NCBI GenBank assembly: GCA_905182465.1
Contig: CAJJBI010000005.1
Span: 62,001-126,000 of the forward strand
Length of the DNA: 64,000 nt
DNA from: Opitutaceae bacterium BACL24 MAG-120322-bin51
Lineage (GTDB): Bacteria; Verrucomicrobiota; Verrucomicrobiia; Opitutales; Coraliomargaritaceae
Direction of reading: 5' to 3'
This document shows positions 17,159-26,622 of the stretch, in pieces. Made by a program: the position numbers and the translations under genes. Below the pieces are notes generated by a model. That model saw nothing but the letters and a program-made list of their open reading frames with translations. It was not told the origin of the DNA and did no database searches. Positions within the stretch are counted from its first letter, which is position 1. The number at the start of each line of letters is the position of its first letter.

Positions 17159-17395
17159 ATGCCTGCAAAAAAAGAAGCCCCCACCTTTGAAAAATCCGTC
17201 GAGCGCCTTGAAGGCCTCATTCAAGCAATGGAAAACGGCGATACGCCGCTCGCTGACTTAGTAGCTAAGTTTGAAGAAGGCTCTAAACTACTGAATCATT
17301 GCCAAGCGCAGCTAAAAGAAGCCGAGCTCAAAATCGAACAACTCAATCTTAAAACTGGTGAGCTCGAAAACTTTGACGATTCTAGCGAAGACTAA
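17159..17395 (+). CDS. xseB: Exodeoxyribonuclease VII small subunit
   Basis: A 78-residue protein matching XseB throughout: FEKSVERLEGLIQAMENGDTP near the N-terminus, then LADLVAKFEEGSKLLNHCQ and the KEAELKIEQL coiled-coil end. Several XseB copies bind one XseA to form a single-strand DNA exonuclease. xseA is not in the window. It starts 5 bases after the DRTGG-domain gene and ends 8 bases before dxs; the xseB-dxs neighbourhood is common in bacteria. No ribosome-binding motif is visible in the short upstream gap. Confidence 0.93.
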   Translation: MPAKKEAPTFEKSVERLEGLIQAMENGDTPLADLVAKFEEGSKLLNHCQAQLKEAELKIEQLNLKTGELENFDDSSED

Positions 17396-17403
17396 TTTAC
17401 AAA

Positions 17404-19302
17404 ATGTCCCTACTCGCCCAGATCCAATCGCCTGATGACGTAAAAAAACTCACGCTCGAAGAACTACCACAACTCGCGCAAGAGATTCGCGAACGCGTCA
17501 TAGCGACGACCTCGAAAAATGGTGGCCACGTCGGTCCCAACCTAGGAGTGGTCGAGCTCACCATTGGCCTGCATCGCGTATTTAATACACCAAAAGACCG
17601 CTTCTGCTTCGACGTCTCCCACCAAGGCTACGTTCACAAGCTACTGACCGGACGCAATGACGAACGCTTTGACCACATCCGTACAAGCGATGGCTACAGC
17701 GGCTTCCTCACGCGTGCCGAGAGCGAGCACGACGCCTTCGGCGCAGGCCACGCTGGCACCGCACTTTCCGCCGCGCTAGGCATGGCCGTCGCCCGCGATA
17801 AGCGTGGCACTGACGAGAATGTCGTCGCGCTCTGTGGCGACGCCGCCTTTACATGTGGCATCACGATGGAAGCGCTCAACAACGTAGCCGGTTCGACCAA
17901 ACGTCTCATCATAATTCTCAATGACAACAAATGGTCGATCGCAAAAAATGTAGGCGCACTATCTCGCTACTTTAACGAGCTGATCACAAACCCGATCTAC
18001 AACCGCCTCAACGACGACATCGAGAGTCTTCTCCAAAAAATGCCAGGTGGCGAGTCGATCATCAAATTTGGTAGTAAGTGGAAACAAGAGACGAAAGACT
18101 TCTTCGTCTCCTCATCACTCTTTGAAAAATTCGGCATTCGCTACATTGGCCCCATTGATGGGCACGATCAAAAGCAGGTCGAGTACTACCTAGAGTTTGC
18201 CAAAAATGCCGAACAGCCAGTAATCCTTCACATTTTAACTGAGAAAGGTCGCGGATACGATGTCGCCATCGAAAATCCTGAGCGCTTTCACGGCGCCAGC
18301 CCCTTCGATGTAAAGACGGGCAAAGGAGCCCCCTCCGCCTTTGGCACTCCTCCTAAGTATCAAGACGTGATGGGTGAGACACTCGTCAAGCTAGCACGTG
18401 AGGACAAAAACGTCGTGGGTATCACCGCTGCCATGCCCTCCGGCACTGGGCTGAATATTCTCGAGAAAGAGTTGCCCGACCAATTCTTCGATGTCGGTAT
18501 CGCCGAAGAACACGCCGTTCTCTTTGCAGCGGGTATGGCCACTTCTGGCTACCATCCCGTCTGCGCGATCTACTCGACCTTCCTCCAGCGTGCTTACGAT
18601 CAGATCATCCACGATGTTGCGCTGCAAAACTTGCCTGTGCTCTTCTGTATGGATCGCGCGGGTCTGTCACCTAACGATGGCGCTACCCACCACGGTCTCT
18701 TTGACCTTTCCTACCTGCGCTGCGTGCCAGGTATCGTCGTCATGGCACCCGCCAACGAAGATGAACTTGCGGACATGATGGCCACAGGCCTCGCCTATCA
18801 AGGCGCCGCCTTCATCCGCTATCCACGCGGCAACGCAGTCGGCACCCCGATCAAAGAGAAACCTGAAGCAATCGAAGTCGGCAAAGCAAAACGCCTACAA
18901 TCAGGTAGCGATATAGACATCTGGGCTATCGGCACGATGGTCACTGATGCAGAAGAGCTTGCCAGAAGCCTCCGTGAGCACGGCATCGATGCAGGTGTGG
19001 TCAACGCACGCTTCGTCAAGCCGCTAGACACCGTATTACTCGCCGAGTCCGCCCAATCGGCTCGCCTCATTGTGACAATAGAAGACCACGTCATCACCGG
19101 CGGCCTGGGCAGTGCAGTGATGGAAGCCCTCCAATCCGCCGACCTGCAGCGCTGCCCCGTCGAACGCATCGGCTGGCCAGATGCCTTTATCGAGCACGGT
19201 AGTTCTGTGAACAAGCTACGCGATGAAAACGGCCTTAGCCCCCAAGACATTCTAAAATGCGTAATGGCAAAGTTTGCCAAATTAGTCGCCGTGCAAACGT
19301 AA
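17404..19302 (+). CDS. dxs: 1-deoxy-D-xylulose-5-phosphate synthase
   Basis: Thiamine-diphosphate enzyme that condenses pyruvate and glyceraldehyde 3-phosphate, entry step of the MEP isoprenoid pathway. The 632-residue length and three-domain layout fit Dxs. Seen: KNGGHVGPNLGVVELTIGLH, SHQGYVHKLLTGR, the ThDP motif GDAAFTCG...NDN, the catalytic-glutamate block VGIAEEHAVLFAAGMA, DRAGLSPNDGATHHG and a transketolase C-terminal domain (RFVKPLD, VITGGLGSAV). Several motifs deviate from common Dxs (GDG is GDA, GHQAYPHK is SHQGYVHK), so it belongs to a divergent subgroup. The xseB-dxs context supports the call. Confidence 0.88.
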   Translation: MSLLAQIQSPDDVKKLTLEELPQLAQEIRERVIATTSKNGGHVGPNLGVVELTIGLHRVFNTPKDRFCFDVSHQGYVHKLLTGRNDERFDHIRTSDGYSGFLTRAESEHDAFGAGHAGTALSAALGMAVARDKRGTDENVVALCGDAAFTCGITMEALNNVAGSTKRLIIILNDNKWSIAKNVGALSRYFNELITNPIYNRLNDDIESLLQKMPGGESIIKFGSKWKQETKDFFVSSSLFEKFGIRYIGPIDGHDQKQVEYYLEFAKNAEQPVILHILTEKGRGYDVAIENPERFHGASPFDVKTGKGAPSAFGTPPKYQDVMGETLVKLAREDKNVVGITAAMPSGTGLNILEKELPDQFFDVGIAEEHAVLFAAGMATSGYHPVCAIYSTFLQRAYDQIIHDVALQNLPVLFCMDRAGLSPNDGATHHGLFDLSYLRCVPGIVVMAPANEDELADMMATGLAYQGAAFIRYPRGNAVGTPIKEKPEAIEVGKAKRLQSGSDIDIWAIGTMVTDAEELARSLREHGIDAGVVNARFVKPLDTVLLAESAQSARLIVTIEDHVITGGLGSAVMEALQSADLQRCPVERIGWPDAFIEHGSSVNKLRDENGLSPQDILKCVMAKFAKLVAVQT

Positions 19303-19380
19303 ATTCACAACGCAAAATACAGTATGACGGCTTGGACTGAGCTTGCCAAAGCCAGCGACAGCGATTGTTTTCGTAGCGCC

Positions 19381-19947
19381 CTATTCCAAACCTAGCTTTT
19401 GACGGCCAGCATTAGAGATCATATGCGGCGTCCAAGGCGGATCCCATACGATATCGACTTGAGCCGTCGATACGGCGCCGAGCGCTTCGATGTTCTTTTT
19501 TGCATCTTCTGCGATGACAGGACCCATGCCGCAGCCTTGTGCGGTCAATGTCATTTTAACATTAACTGAGTGTCTGCCATCGGTATCCGCATCGTTGATT
19601 TGTAAATCATAGATGAGCCCCAAGTCCACAATGTTAACTGGTATCTCCGGGTCGAAGCAGCCTTTCATCGCCTCCCAGACCAGTTCTTCACTGAAAGGCA
19701 CATCAACAGGTGCAGACTCGGCCTCCTTCGCAGCTTGATCGAGTTGTGCTTGGGTTTCTGCGCCTAGCGCATCCCAGTCTTGGCTCGAAAGGCGGAACAA
19801 GCCTGAGTCTGTACGAATAGTCACAGTGCCACCTAGCGCTTGCGAAATCACTGCGCGTGTCCCGGAAGGAATGACTTGTATATCACCTGCCGGAATGATC
19901 GTCGCTTCGGTATCGCGAACAAGAGTTAATTCTTCGTTAAACTGCAT
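19381..19947 (-). CDS. sufT: SufT-like Fe-S cluster assembly protein with a MIP18/DUF59 domain
   Basis: A 188-residue cytoplasmic protein. The first about 70 residues are the SufT-specific region (RDTEATIIPAGDIQVIPSG, then TRAVISQALGG). The C-terminal half is a MIP18 (DUF59) domain with DPEIPVNIVDLGLIYD, MTLTAQGCGMGPVIA (with the conserved Cys) and VDIVWDPPWTPHMIS. SufT homologues take part in Fe-S cluster maturation or repair, usually beside sufBCDS; here it stands alone. The ATG at 19947 was chosen because family similarity starts there; an in-frame upstream ATG at 19983 adds 12 residues. It is convergent with dxs. Confidence 0.87.
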   Translation of the reverse strand: MQFNEELTLVRDTEATIIPAGDIQVIPSGTRAVISQALGGTVTIRTDSGLFRLSSQDWDALGAETQAQLDQAAKEAESAPVDVPFSEELVWEAMKGCFDPEIPVNIVDLGLIYDLQINDADTDGRHSVNVKMTLTAQGCGMGPVIAEDAKKNIEALGAVSTAQVDIVWDPPWTPHMISNAGRQKLGLE

Positions 19948-20055
19948 ACCGATAAAGAACACCACTCTAGGGGCTCCTGTCAATGCGGCGCACAGGGTAA
20001 AGTAAACATGCAGTCAATATGACCTCAACACTGGCAACTCGTTGAAGGAATGTGC

Positions 20056-20086
20056 TTGGCAAATCTTCAAGGTCTTAGATTATAAT
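20056..20086 (+). promoter_or_regulatory. Putative sigma-70-type promoter
   Basis: TTGGCA at 20056-20061 and a perfect TATAAT at 20081-20086, separated by 19 bases, a little longer than the ideal 17. It lies 36 bases upstream of the ATG of the secreted unknown protein at 20122 and in a gap with no other gene on this strand. Confidence 0.45.
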
Positions 20087-20121
20087 ACCACTCATTCTAT
20101 AACACTTTCCTAATTCTCATT

Positions 20122-21366
20122 ATGCTTCGATCCAGACTAAGATCTTGGGCAAATTTATTGCTTACAACTATCATATTTTTGCCATTCTTGGCCAGTGCTA
20201 AGGCCTCAAAAGAGGCAGCTATTGACTTAAGTATCATCGAGAAGAGCGACGCTCTAATCTCCTACATGACGGCCTCACAGAGAATACAATTTCTTAATCT
20301 AGAGGCTGTGATCGAAGACGCTCAGTCCAACCGACGGAGTGGACAATACTTAGCCGAAACTAGACCCTCAACTTTTGATCCTGACAAAGACATAAAGGCG
20401 ATCGTCAAGCGCGGCAAACTAATGGTCGAGAGCGCGAACTTGAGTATTCGAACTAATCAAAAAAGTTTGGTAGCTTTACTCACCACGGTCGACGCACAGA
20501 AGGCGGCAAAGGAAACCATCGACGAAGCACGATTCGACTACGTGCTGGAATCTTCCACTTTCGAAGAGGCCATGGCGACGCGTTGCCAGCAGCTTCTGGA
20601 AAGATGCTGGCAACTAGACTATGAGACGCTGTTCTTCGACGGCGTTTTCACCCAAGATAGCGAAGGAACTCACCGCACCGATGCCAAGCTACGCAACGAC
20701 TTTTACAACACACTTACTAAAATCGATAGTAACGCATTCAGCGTAACTATACCCGTAGATTTTAAGCTCAAATCAGGTACGCTAGGCAAGAGCAGCCAAA
20801 TCTTCAGCTACGGAAACGAGGCCATCTTCGAAGACGATAAAAAAGCGCTGCTCGTCATCGAGCTGATTCGACCTAAAGGATCGAGTAGTGGACTTCTATC
20901 CCTACGTGCTATTGATCTGGAAACGCAGTTCATCGTCGTCCATCAAATTGTTAAGATCCACGACCTAGTAGTGATACTCGGCATAGAGGATGAAATGCTC
21001 GTAGATGCATTACCCGCACAAGTCACACTTCGCGATTATACTAATACCCTCGAAACGCTCGATCGCTTGGGAGACGCCTATATTTACGAAATAGAGTCTA
21101 CGGCTCCAAACAATGAAGTCGCCGAGATGCTCACCAATACTTTGCTGAATCAAACAAATCTCCAATTGTCCGACAGCGACTTCATCTTACGCGCCTATGG
21201 CGAATCGCTCGACCCAACAAATACTTGGGAGGGCCACGCAAATGCCCGCCTAATGATAGCCGAAGGTGCAGAGACCAACAGCTATCAACTCAGCGCACAA
21301 TCCAATGGCAGTAGCCGCACTCTGACCATTGGAGTGCTTACTTTGGGTCAAATCACCGCTGAATAA
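20122..21366 (+). CDS. Secreted protein of unknown function
   Basis: Not recognised. A 414-residue protein with a clear signal peptide (LLLTTIIFLPFLASAKA, cleavage after ASA near residue 27). The mature part is mixed alpha/beta with many charged residues. One Cys pair near residues 150-160 (RCQQLLERCWQLDYE) could form a disulfide in the periplasm. The region 140-260 (GTHRTDAKLRNDFYNT, IPVDFKLKSGTLG) looks like a beta-rich soluble domain. There is no membrane helix after the signal and no lipobox, so a periplasmic or exported location is expected. It is a single gene with its own promoter and no partner on its strand. Confidence 0.7.
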   Translation: MLRSRLRSWANLLLTTIIFLPFLASAKASKEAAIDLSIIEKSDALISYMTASQRIQFLNLEAVIEDAQSNRRSGQYLAETRPSTFDPDKDIKAIVKRGKLMVESANLSIRTNQKSLVALLTTVDAQKAAKETIDEARFDYVLESSTFEEAMATRCQQLLERCWQLDYETLFFDGVFTQDSEGTHRTDAKLRNDFYNTLTKIDSNAFSVTIPVDFKLKSGTLGKSSQIFSYGNEAIFEDDKKALLVIELIRPKGSSSGLLSLRAIDLETQFIVVHQIVKIHDLVVILGIEDEMLVDALPAQVTLRDYTNTLETLDRLGDAYIYEIESTAPNNEVAEMLTNTLLNQTNLQLSDSDFILRAYGESLDPTNTWEGHANARLMIAEGAETNSYQLSAQSNGSSRTLTIGVLTLGQITAE

Positions 21367-21507
21367 AGGACCGAAGTCGAGTAATCGTACTTTAAATGCT
21401 GCGACCAGTTTACGCGCCTCACTCTGGTATGTATTGAGCCCCTCAATGACGTATCTCAAGATGTAGAATCCTGTTAAGGCATAAATACATCATTGAGCCA
21501 AAATAAA

Positions 21508-22020
21508 TCAGTCAAGCAGCCGTATATCCACCAAGACATCTAGGCCGATCTCCTCTAGATGATTACGGATTTTCTCACGGTCTACCTTTGAACTAGATGC
21601 CAACCGAGCTTTCGCTTCAAAAAGTATACAACCGCTATCAGGCGCGCTGTAGGCTCGGGTGCTGAGCTCTTCCACATTAACGGACACTTCAGCCAATGCC
21701 TTGAATACGTCACGCACAATACCAGGATGGTCACTACCGACCACTTCGAGGTCAAACTGACGCATGGGCTCCATCTCAGAAGGAACTAGCCCAGGGGCGA
21801 TCATCACGTCGAGGTCGCTGATCTCACGTAATGCAGATTCAAGGTCCTGTTGCTGATTTCCAGTCACCGTCACCTCCAACAAACCGACAAAGCGCCCAGC
21901 AAGATGAGCCATCCGACAATGCTCCCAGTTTCCTCCATGCTCCGCAATCACATCTGCCAGTTTTTCAACTAAGCCTGCGCGATCTTCCCCACTAATCGTT
22001 AAAACTAATACTCCATTCAT
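21508..22020 (-). CDS. Tandem ACT-domain protein (GcvR-like)
   Basis: A 170-residue protein starting at the ATG at 22020. It consists of two ACT domains: the first begins [20 protein letters not shown], the second begins [20 protein letters not shown], each with the glycine-containing loop (DRAGLV, DHPGIV) that binds small ligands. This is the layout of GcvR, which controls glycine-cleavage genes in enterobacteria. In other phyla such proteins are poorly studied, so a regulatory, amino-acid-sensing role is inference. The reading frame is open upstream to 22224 and overlaps ppnP, but similarity begins at 22020. Confidence 0.8.
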   Translation of the reverse strand: MNGVLVLTISGEDRAGLVEKLADVIAEHGGNWEHCRMAHLAGRFVGLLEVTVTGNQQQDLESALREISDLDVMIAPGLVPSEMEPMRQFDLEVVGSDHPGIVRDVFKALAEVSVNVEELSTRAYSAPDSGCILFEAKARLASSSKVDREKIRNHLEEIGLDVLVDIRLLD

Positions 22021-22108
22021 GGAGAAACAGATAGCGTAAGGGTATAAAAGAGCAAGGTCACAAAGCGTAGCCTTATACTTGAGACAAGCCCCTGTAAAAG
22101 CACTGATC

Positions 22109-22429
22109 CTACGAAATATAGGTACAACAATAGTCCGCTCCACCCTCAGGCACCTTGAGGCTAAACTTGGAATTACACTCCACTTCAAAGGCTTGTCCTT
22201 CGGCATAGGTATTCCACGCATCACTGCCTGCTAGCTTTACATCCATCGCACCGCCGAGGATTTCCATCAACTCGGCAGCCTCCGTGCCAAACTCGTAATC
22301 ACCCGCCTGCATAAAGCCGAGGGTCTTCTTCGATCCATCGGCAAACTGCACTGTGCGACTGGTGACTTGGCCGCCGAAATAAACATTGGCCTTTTTAATG
22401 ATGGTAACATTTTCGAATTTTTCAGGCAT
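22109..22429 (-). CDS. ppnP: Pyrimidine/purine nucleoside phosphorylase PpnP
   Basis: A 106-residue cupin-fold protein of the former DUF1255/YaiE family. Visible family blocks are [34 protein letters not shown] and the C-terminal [19 protein letters not shown]. The E. coli protein cleaves several nucleosides with phosphate to the free base and ribose 1-phosphate. It stands between the FGE gene and the ACT-domain gene on the same strand; no functional link to either is evident. Confidence 0.92.
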   Translation of the reverse strand: MPEKFENVTIIKKANVYFGGQVTSRTVQFADGSKKTLGFMQAGDYEFGTEAAELMEILGGAMDVKLAGSDAWNTYAEGQAFEVECNSKFSLKVPEGGADYCCTYIS

Positions 22430-22498
22430 GTGTCTACTTCTCTAAATCAGGAGGATGCTGTCGATCACAAATTATAATCAGGTGGAGTCGACGATTCT

Positions 22499-23641
22499 TC
22501 AATTCACATCTTTTACGCAGCGGAAGCCAGTATGGTGAGCGGGAGAGTCATTTTCCAGCGCTTGCCGTGAGCCAGGTTGGTAACCGCTACACCAACCATC
22601 TGAGCATAGGAAAGAACCACCACGTGTAACATAAGTTGGCAATCGTTGGCGTAATCGGCTCAAGCTATCGACATCGGGGCCGGTCGGATTGATAGCTCCA
22701 TCCGTTCGCAGTGAGTAGGCTTTTGGGTGGTAGCGGTCGGCGACGATCTCCCACACATTCCCTGCCATATCATAGAGCCCAAATGCGTTGGGCGGAAAGC
22801 TCTTGACGGGGGCGCTAGCCGCAAACCCATCCTCCTTAGTATTCTCATAAGGCCATACGCCCTGCCAGATGTTAGCCATCCAAACATCCTCACCTAGCGG
22901 TGCGAAGACATCGCCCCATGCAAATGGCTGCCGCTCTAAACCACCACGTGCGGCACGCTCCCATTCGGCCTCTGTCGGCAGGCGCTTCCCAGCCCAAGCG
23001 GCATACTTAGCAGCATCGTCGTGCGTCACATTAACCACAGGGTGGTCGAGTCGGTCTTGCCAACTAGAGCCCGCGCCATCGGGCGCGCGCCAAGTAGCCG
23101 CAGCCTCGATCCGCCACCACTGTGTGATGTCGTTCTCAGAGCGAAGCTCTTCTTCCGGCAGCTTGAAAACAATTGAACCAGCCGTCTGCCCTAGTAGCTG
23201 CGAAGAATCTTTAATTCGCTGAATCGACTCATTGATGGCCGCCCGTTCAGCAACGGCGGCAGAGTATGCCGCGCGCTGAAGCTGTTTAATATTGTAGTCG
23301 GCTACCTGCTTTAGTGCTGCCACGTCAGCCTCAGGTAATGGGCGCTCAGCAAAGGTCACGTAACCCGTTGCTTCGACAAACTTAGCAAACTGGCGATTAG
23401 TCACCTCCGCAACATCCATCCAGAACGCATCCACTGTAACTTCGTGGATGGGATAGGCAGTCTGATGCGAATGCGAGCCACCATCCATCAATCCAGCATC
23501 CCCCCCCATCGCGAAACTACCACTAGGAATGCGGACCATGTTTGCAAAGGCGGAAGTCGTATCCTGGGCGATCAGGTCGAGAGGCGCAGGTGCCTGCATA
23601 ATTACTGCGAGTAAACTTAAAACAATAAGCATGGAGTTCAT
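22499..23641 (-). CDS. Exported formylglycine-generating enzyme (sulfatase-modifying factor)
   Basis: A 380-residue protein with an N-terminal signal peptide (MNSMLIVLSLLAVI). The FGE-sulfatase fold is evident from MVRIPSGSFAMGG, the VTVDAFWMDVAEVTNRQF strand, HPVVNVTHDDAAKYAAWAG, RLPTEAEWERAARGG and MAGNVWEI. The C-terminus keeps the catalytic pair C346 and C351 in GGSFLCSDGWCSGY plus the PAHHTGFRC end, which distinguishes true FGE from cysteine-free family members. It should convert a sulfatase active-site Cys to formylglycine. An unusual helical insert (about residues 95-150, rich in Ala and charged residues) interrupts the first third. No sulfatase gene is in the window. Confidence 0.88.
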   Translation of the reverse strand: MNSMLIVLSLLAVIMQAPAPLDLIAQDTTSAFANMVRIPSGSFAMGGDAGLMDGGSHSHQTAYPIHEVTVDAFWMDVAEVTNRQFAKFVEATGYVTFAERPLPEADVAALKQVADYNIKQLQRAAYSAAVAERAAINESIQRIKDSSQLLGQTAGSIVFKLPEEELRSENDITQWWRIEAAATWRAPDGAGSSWQDRLDHPVVNVTHDDAAKYAAWAGKRLPTEAEWERAARGGLERQPFAWGDVFAPLGEDVWMANIWQGVWPYENTKEDGFAASAPVKSFPPNAFGLYDMAGNVWEIVADRYHPKAYSLRTDGAINPTGPDVDSLSRLRQRLPTYVTRGGSFLCSDGWCSGYQPGSRQALENDSPAHHTGFRCVKDVN

Positions 23642-23672
23642 AGTAAGCCAGACTCCCACGAAGTGCAAACAC

Positions 23673-24788
23673 CTAGTGCGCCTCGAAGCACCCATCAGCT
23701 CTCTTAGCGACTAAGCGCTTTAACTCCAGCCCCATTAGTGCGGCAGAAACCTCGGCAGACGGACGGTTGAGTTGCTGCGAAATTCGGTCGGGGAGACAGA
23801 GCTCGCCCCCTTTAAAACAGTCGAGCACTTGACGCTCCAGATCATTGAGCTCGACCTGAGATGCTTCCGACTCCATCGGTAATCCTGCCTCAGGCTGGGT
23901 GGGCCGTGCATAGCGAAGCTCTTCGAGAATGTCGTCGACTGAGGTAATCATGGTCGCTCCATCACGGATCAGCTGATGACAACCACCACTACTAGATTGA
24001 TCGATACGCCCGGGCACGGCCATAATCTGCCTTCCCTGCTCCCCGGCAAAACGCGCCGTGATCATACTGCCACCAGCAACGGCGCTTTCGACCACAATGA
24101 CAGCCTCACACATGCCAGCGACCACGCGGTTGCGCATAGGGAAAGTCTGTCGGTCTGCGCGGCGCCCGAGTGGAAACTCACTAACGACGGCGCCTGTTGC
24201 AGCGATCTGTTTATACAAGTCCAGGTTCTCGGGGGGATAGACGATATCTAATCCGCAACCTAACACTGCCACGGTTTGACCGCCTGCTTCAAGCGCACCT
24301 TCGTGCGCTGCCGTATCCGTGCCACGTGCCATACCACTGACAATACAAAAGCCAAGCTGTGAAAGCTCAGACGCAAACTTACGCGCGACGCTGTGACCAT
24401 AAAGTGTCGCGCGGCGTGTGCCGACGATAGCGATGCAAGGGCGATCAATATTGTATTCACCTTTCCAATACAGGCCAATGGGCGGGTCATACATCTCTTG
24501 AAGCATCGGCGGAAAGGCGTCGTCAGTTTGCGCGATAAAACGAATATTCGAGGCCTTCATACGCTCAATCTCTTTAGAGAGATCGAAGTGATCGGACCAA
24601 TGCACTAAAACTCTAGCGGCCTTCTCTCCGACACCTTTAACGCTGAGCAACTTTTTACGGTCTCCTGACAGCACCGCGACAGGGTCATGGTCGTAGGCAT
24701 CCAACAAGCGGCGCAGCATGATAGGACCAACATGCTGTAGCCCATTGAGTATGAGTAGGGCTTTGCGGTGATTCAAAGTCGCAGCCAT
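23673..24788 (-). CDS. dprA: DNA-processing protein DprA
   Basis: Loads RecA on incoming single-strand DNA during natural transformation. The 371-residue protein has an N-terminal helix-hairpin-helix/SAM-like part (GVGEKAARVLVHW), the Rossmann-like DprA core with AIVGTRRATLYG, SGMARGTDTAAHEGAL, AVLGCGLDIVYPPEN and GGSMITARFAGEQGR, and a C-terminal winged-helix DML1-like domain. The order and length are normal. Its start lies 4 bases after the nnr stop, so the two are likely cotranscribed. Competence genes are otherwise absent from the window. Confidence 0.95.
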   Translation of the reverse strand: MAATLNHRKALLILNGLQHVGPIMLRRLLDAYDHDPVAVLSGDRKKLLSVKGVGEKAARVLVHWSDHFDLSKEIERMKASNIRFIAQTDDAFPPMLQEMYDPPIGLYWKGEYNIDRPCIAIVGTRRATLYGHSVARKFASELSQLGFCIVSGMARGTDTAAHEGALEAGGQTVAVLGCGLDIVYPPENLDLYKQIAATGAVVSEFPLGRRADRQTFPMRNRVVAGMCEAVIVVESAVAGGSMITARFAGEQGRQIMAVPGRIDQSSSGGCHQLIRDGATMITSVDDILEELRYARPTQPEAGLPMESEASQVELNDLERQVLDCFKGGELCLPDRISQQLNRPSAEVSAALMGLELKRLVAKRADGCFEAH

Positions 24789-24792
24789 CGTT

Positions 24793-26379
24793 TCAAATAC
24801 GCAGGACTTTGGGTAGATAGTCGAGCAACTGTGTGGTATGGACCGCGATTTGTCCCTTCGCTCTAGCTAGAAATTGAGCAGCCATACCGTGCAGCATAAT
24901 ACCCCGCGCTACGGCGGTCGGCACGCACACGCTGTTTTGCGCAATCATCCCGCCGATCAAACCTGAGAGTAAATCCCCACTACCCCCCCGCGAGAGGACG
25001 GGGCCGCCTTGCGTATTATAAATGACTGATTTGCCATCGCAGATACGTGTATTAGCACCTTTTAGAACCGTGAGCACGCGGTGAGATTCTGAAAAATCAA
25101 GAAGTAGTTCGATCGAATAGTTCGCCTCAGCAAGTTTCGCAATCCGCTTAAACTCCCCCATGTGTGGAGTTATGACGACTCTACCAAAATGGGGCCTACG
25201 CTTTTGTGCGACTTCCATAACACGCACTCGCAGCGCATCGGCGTCCAACAAGATCGGTAATTCGACAAGTTCAACGATTTCTTGCGTCACCATTTGCGTA
25301 TTACGGTCTTTGCCCATGCCTGGTCCTACTAGCACGGCCGAGGCATTATTGATACGGTCTAGAAGTAAAGGCATGGCGTGCGGGCTGAGCGTGCCATTGC
25401 CCGTCTCTGGCCAAGGAATCCACATAGCCTCAGGCACTTGAGCAGCCAAGGCGCTGGCGACGGATGCCGGAGCAAAGGCAGTGACTAAACCAACCCCCGA
25501 CCGCACCGCCGCTTGTACCGCCATAAGTAGTGCCCCAGGCATGTAAGCGGAGCCGCCGACGATGAAAAGATGGCCGAATGCACGCTTATCTACCGCCGCT
25601 GGTCGTAGGCGACGGATGGGGTCGAGGACTGCACTCGTTAAAATACACTCTTTTGTTTTAATCGACTCCGCTTGAGAGGCTTCAAAAAAACCAAGGTCGA
25701 TATACCGTATGCGACCACACTCAGCGATGCCTTCAAAAATTGGCTTCTTTGCGATGCCTGTGGCATAGGTGAAATCTGCTTGAAAACTAATTGTGTCGTT
25801 TTCAACGCCGTCACCTTTACCGCTGGGCAGGTCAACCGAGGCACGCAGATTGATCGCCTCAAACGCGTTGACTGCTTCAATTAATGAGGCAAATGGCGCA
25901 CGTAATGGTGGTGTAAAAGCCATGCCTAGCAACCCATCGATGCAGATATGGAAGCCCCCACTACCTGCCGCATCCGAGAGCATCTGCGTGATCTCAGATA
26001 CACCGTTCTGCTTAGAGACCTGATGCGCCTCCACACGACCTTCAAGCTGTTGTAGGGCACGAGCTGCAAGCGGACGTAGCTCTTCAGCGGGCAGAGTTAA
26101 AATCAAATCCACACGTGCACGAGGGAAGTCAGCCAGTAATTGACCGCAGGCGATGAGGGCATCTCCGCCGTTGTTTCCTTTGCCGATGAGCGCAAGTACC
26201 CGCAAGTACTCAGGAGGGGGACATAACTCAGCATAGTCCTGAACGAGCTGCTTCGCAATCCCCTGCCCCGCCATTTTCATCGCGGTCCACTGTGACGCTT
26301 CGTCTACGAGTATACGAGACTCCAGCACTTTGGCTTCTTGGCAACTAAGAACAGGGTGGGCATAAGGTAAGAATTCCAT
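24793..26379 (-). CDS. nnr: Bifunctional NAD(P)H-hydrate repair enzyme (epimerase + ADP/ATP-dependent dehydratase)
   Basis: Repairs damaged, hydrated NAD(P)H. The 528-residue fusion has an N-terminal NnrE epimerase (about 1-220) with ALIGKGNNGGDALIA and SVDLPSGKGDG, and a C-terminal NnrD dehydratase (about 235-525) with GHLFIVGGSAYMPGALL, VLVGPGMGKDRN, ILLDADALR, VVITPHMGEF and the nucleotide-binding SRGGSGDLLSGLIGG. Both sets of motifs are intact. It precedes dprA with almost no gap. The two-domain fusion is the common bacterial form. Confidence 0.95.
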   Translation of the reverse strand: MEFLPYAHPVLSCQEAKVLESRILVDEASQWTAMKMAGQGIAKQLVQDYAELCPPPEYLRVLALIGKGNNGGDALIACGQLLADFPRARVDLILTLPAEELRPLAARALQQLEGRVEAHQVSKQNGVSEITQMLSDAAGSGGFHICIDGLLGMAFTPPLRAPFASLIEAVNAFEAINLRASVDLPSGKGDGVENDTISFQADFTYATGIAKKPIFEGIAECGRIRYIDLGFFEASQAESIKTKECILTSAVLDPIRRLRPAAVDKRAFGHLFIVGGSAYMPGALLMAVQAAVRSGVGLVTAFAPASVASALAAQVPEAMWIPWPETGNGTLSPHAMPLLLDRINNASAVLVGPGMGKDRNTQMVTQEIVELVELPILLDADALRVRVMEVAQKRRPHFGRVVITPHMGEFKRIAKLAEANYSIELLLDFSESHRVLTVLKGANTRICDGKSVIYNTQGGPVLSRGGSGDLLSGLIGGMIAQNSVCVPTAVARGIMLHGMAAQFLARAKGQIAVHTTQLLDYLPKVLRI

Positions 26380-26622
26380 GAGATTAACTTTTTATAGGAT
26401 AAGAATGATCCCTGGATTTGCTAACACTAAACTAGTTAATATTTCAGAGATTACTCGTATTAATTTCGACTGACTACACGCGCCTTCCACACCTTTCATG
26501 GTCGACCAAAGCCTATTTCCCAAAGCGCACTAACGCTTAACCGATCCAAAAATCGACCCCACTGAAACCACCAGACGAGCCTAATTACGGCGAGACTCTC
26601 GATAAAACTACTGAATCATTAA

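Noticed and set aside
19324-19395. 23-codon frame MTAWTELAKASDSDCFR... between dxs and sufT
   Set aside because: Reads like a protein start but overlaps the sufT 3' end and stops at once; could be a remnant, but there is no family match.
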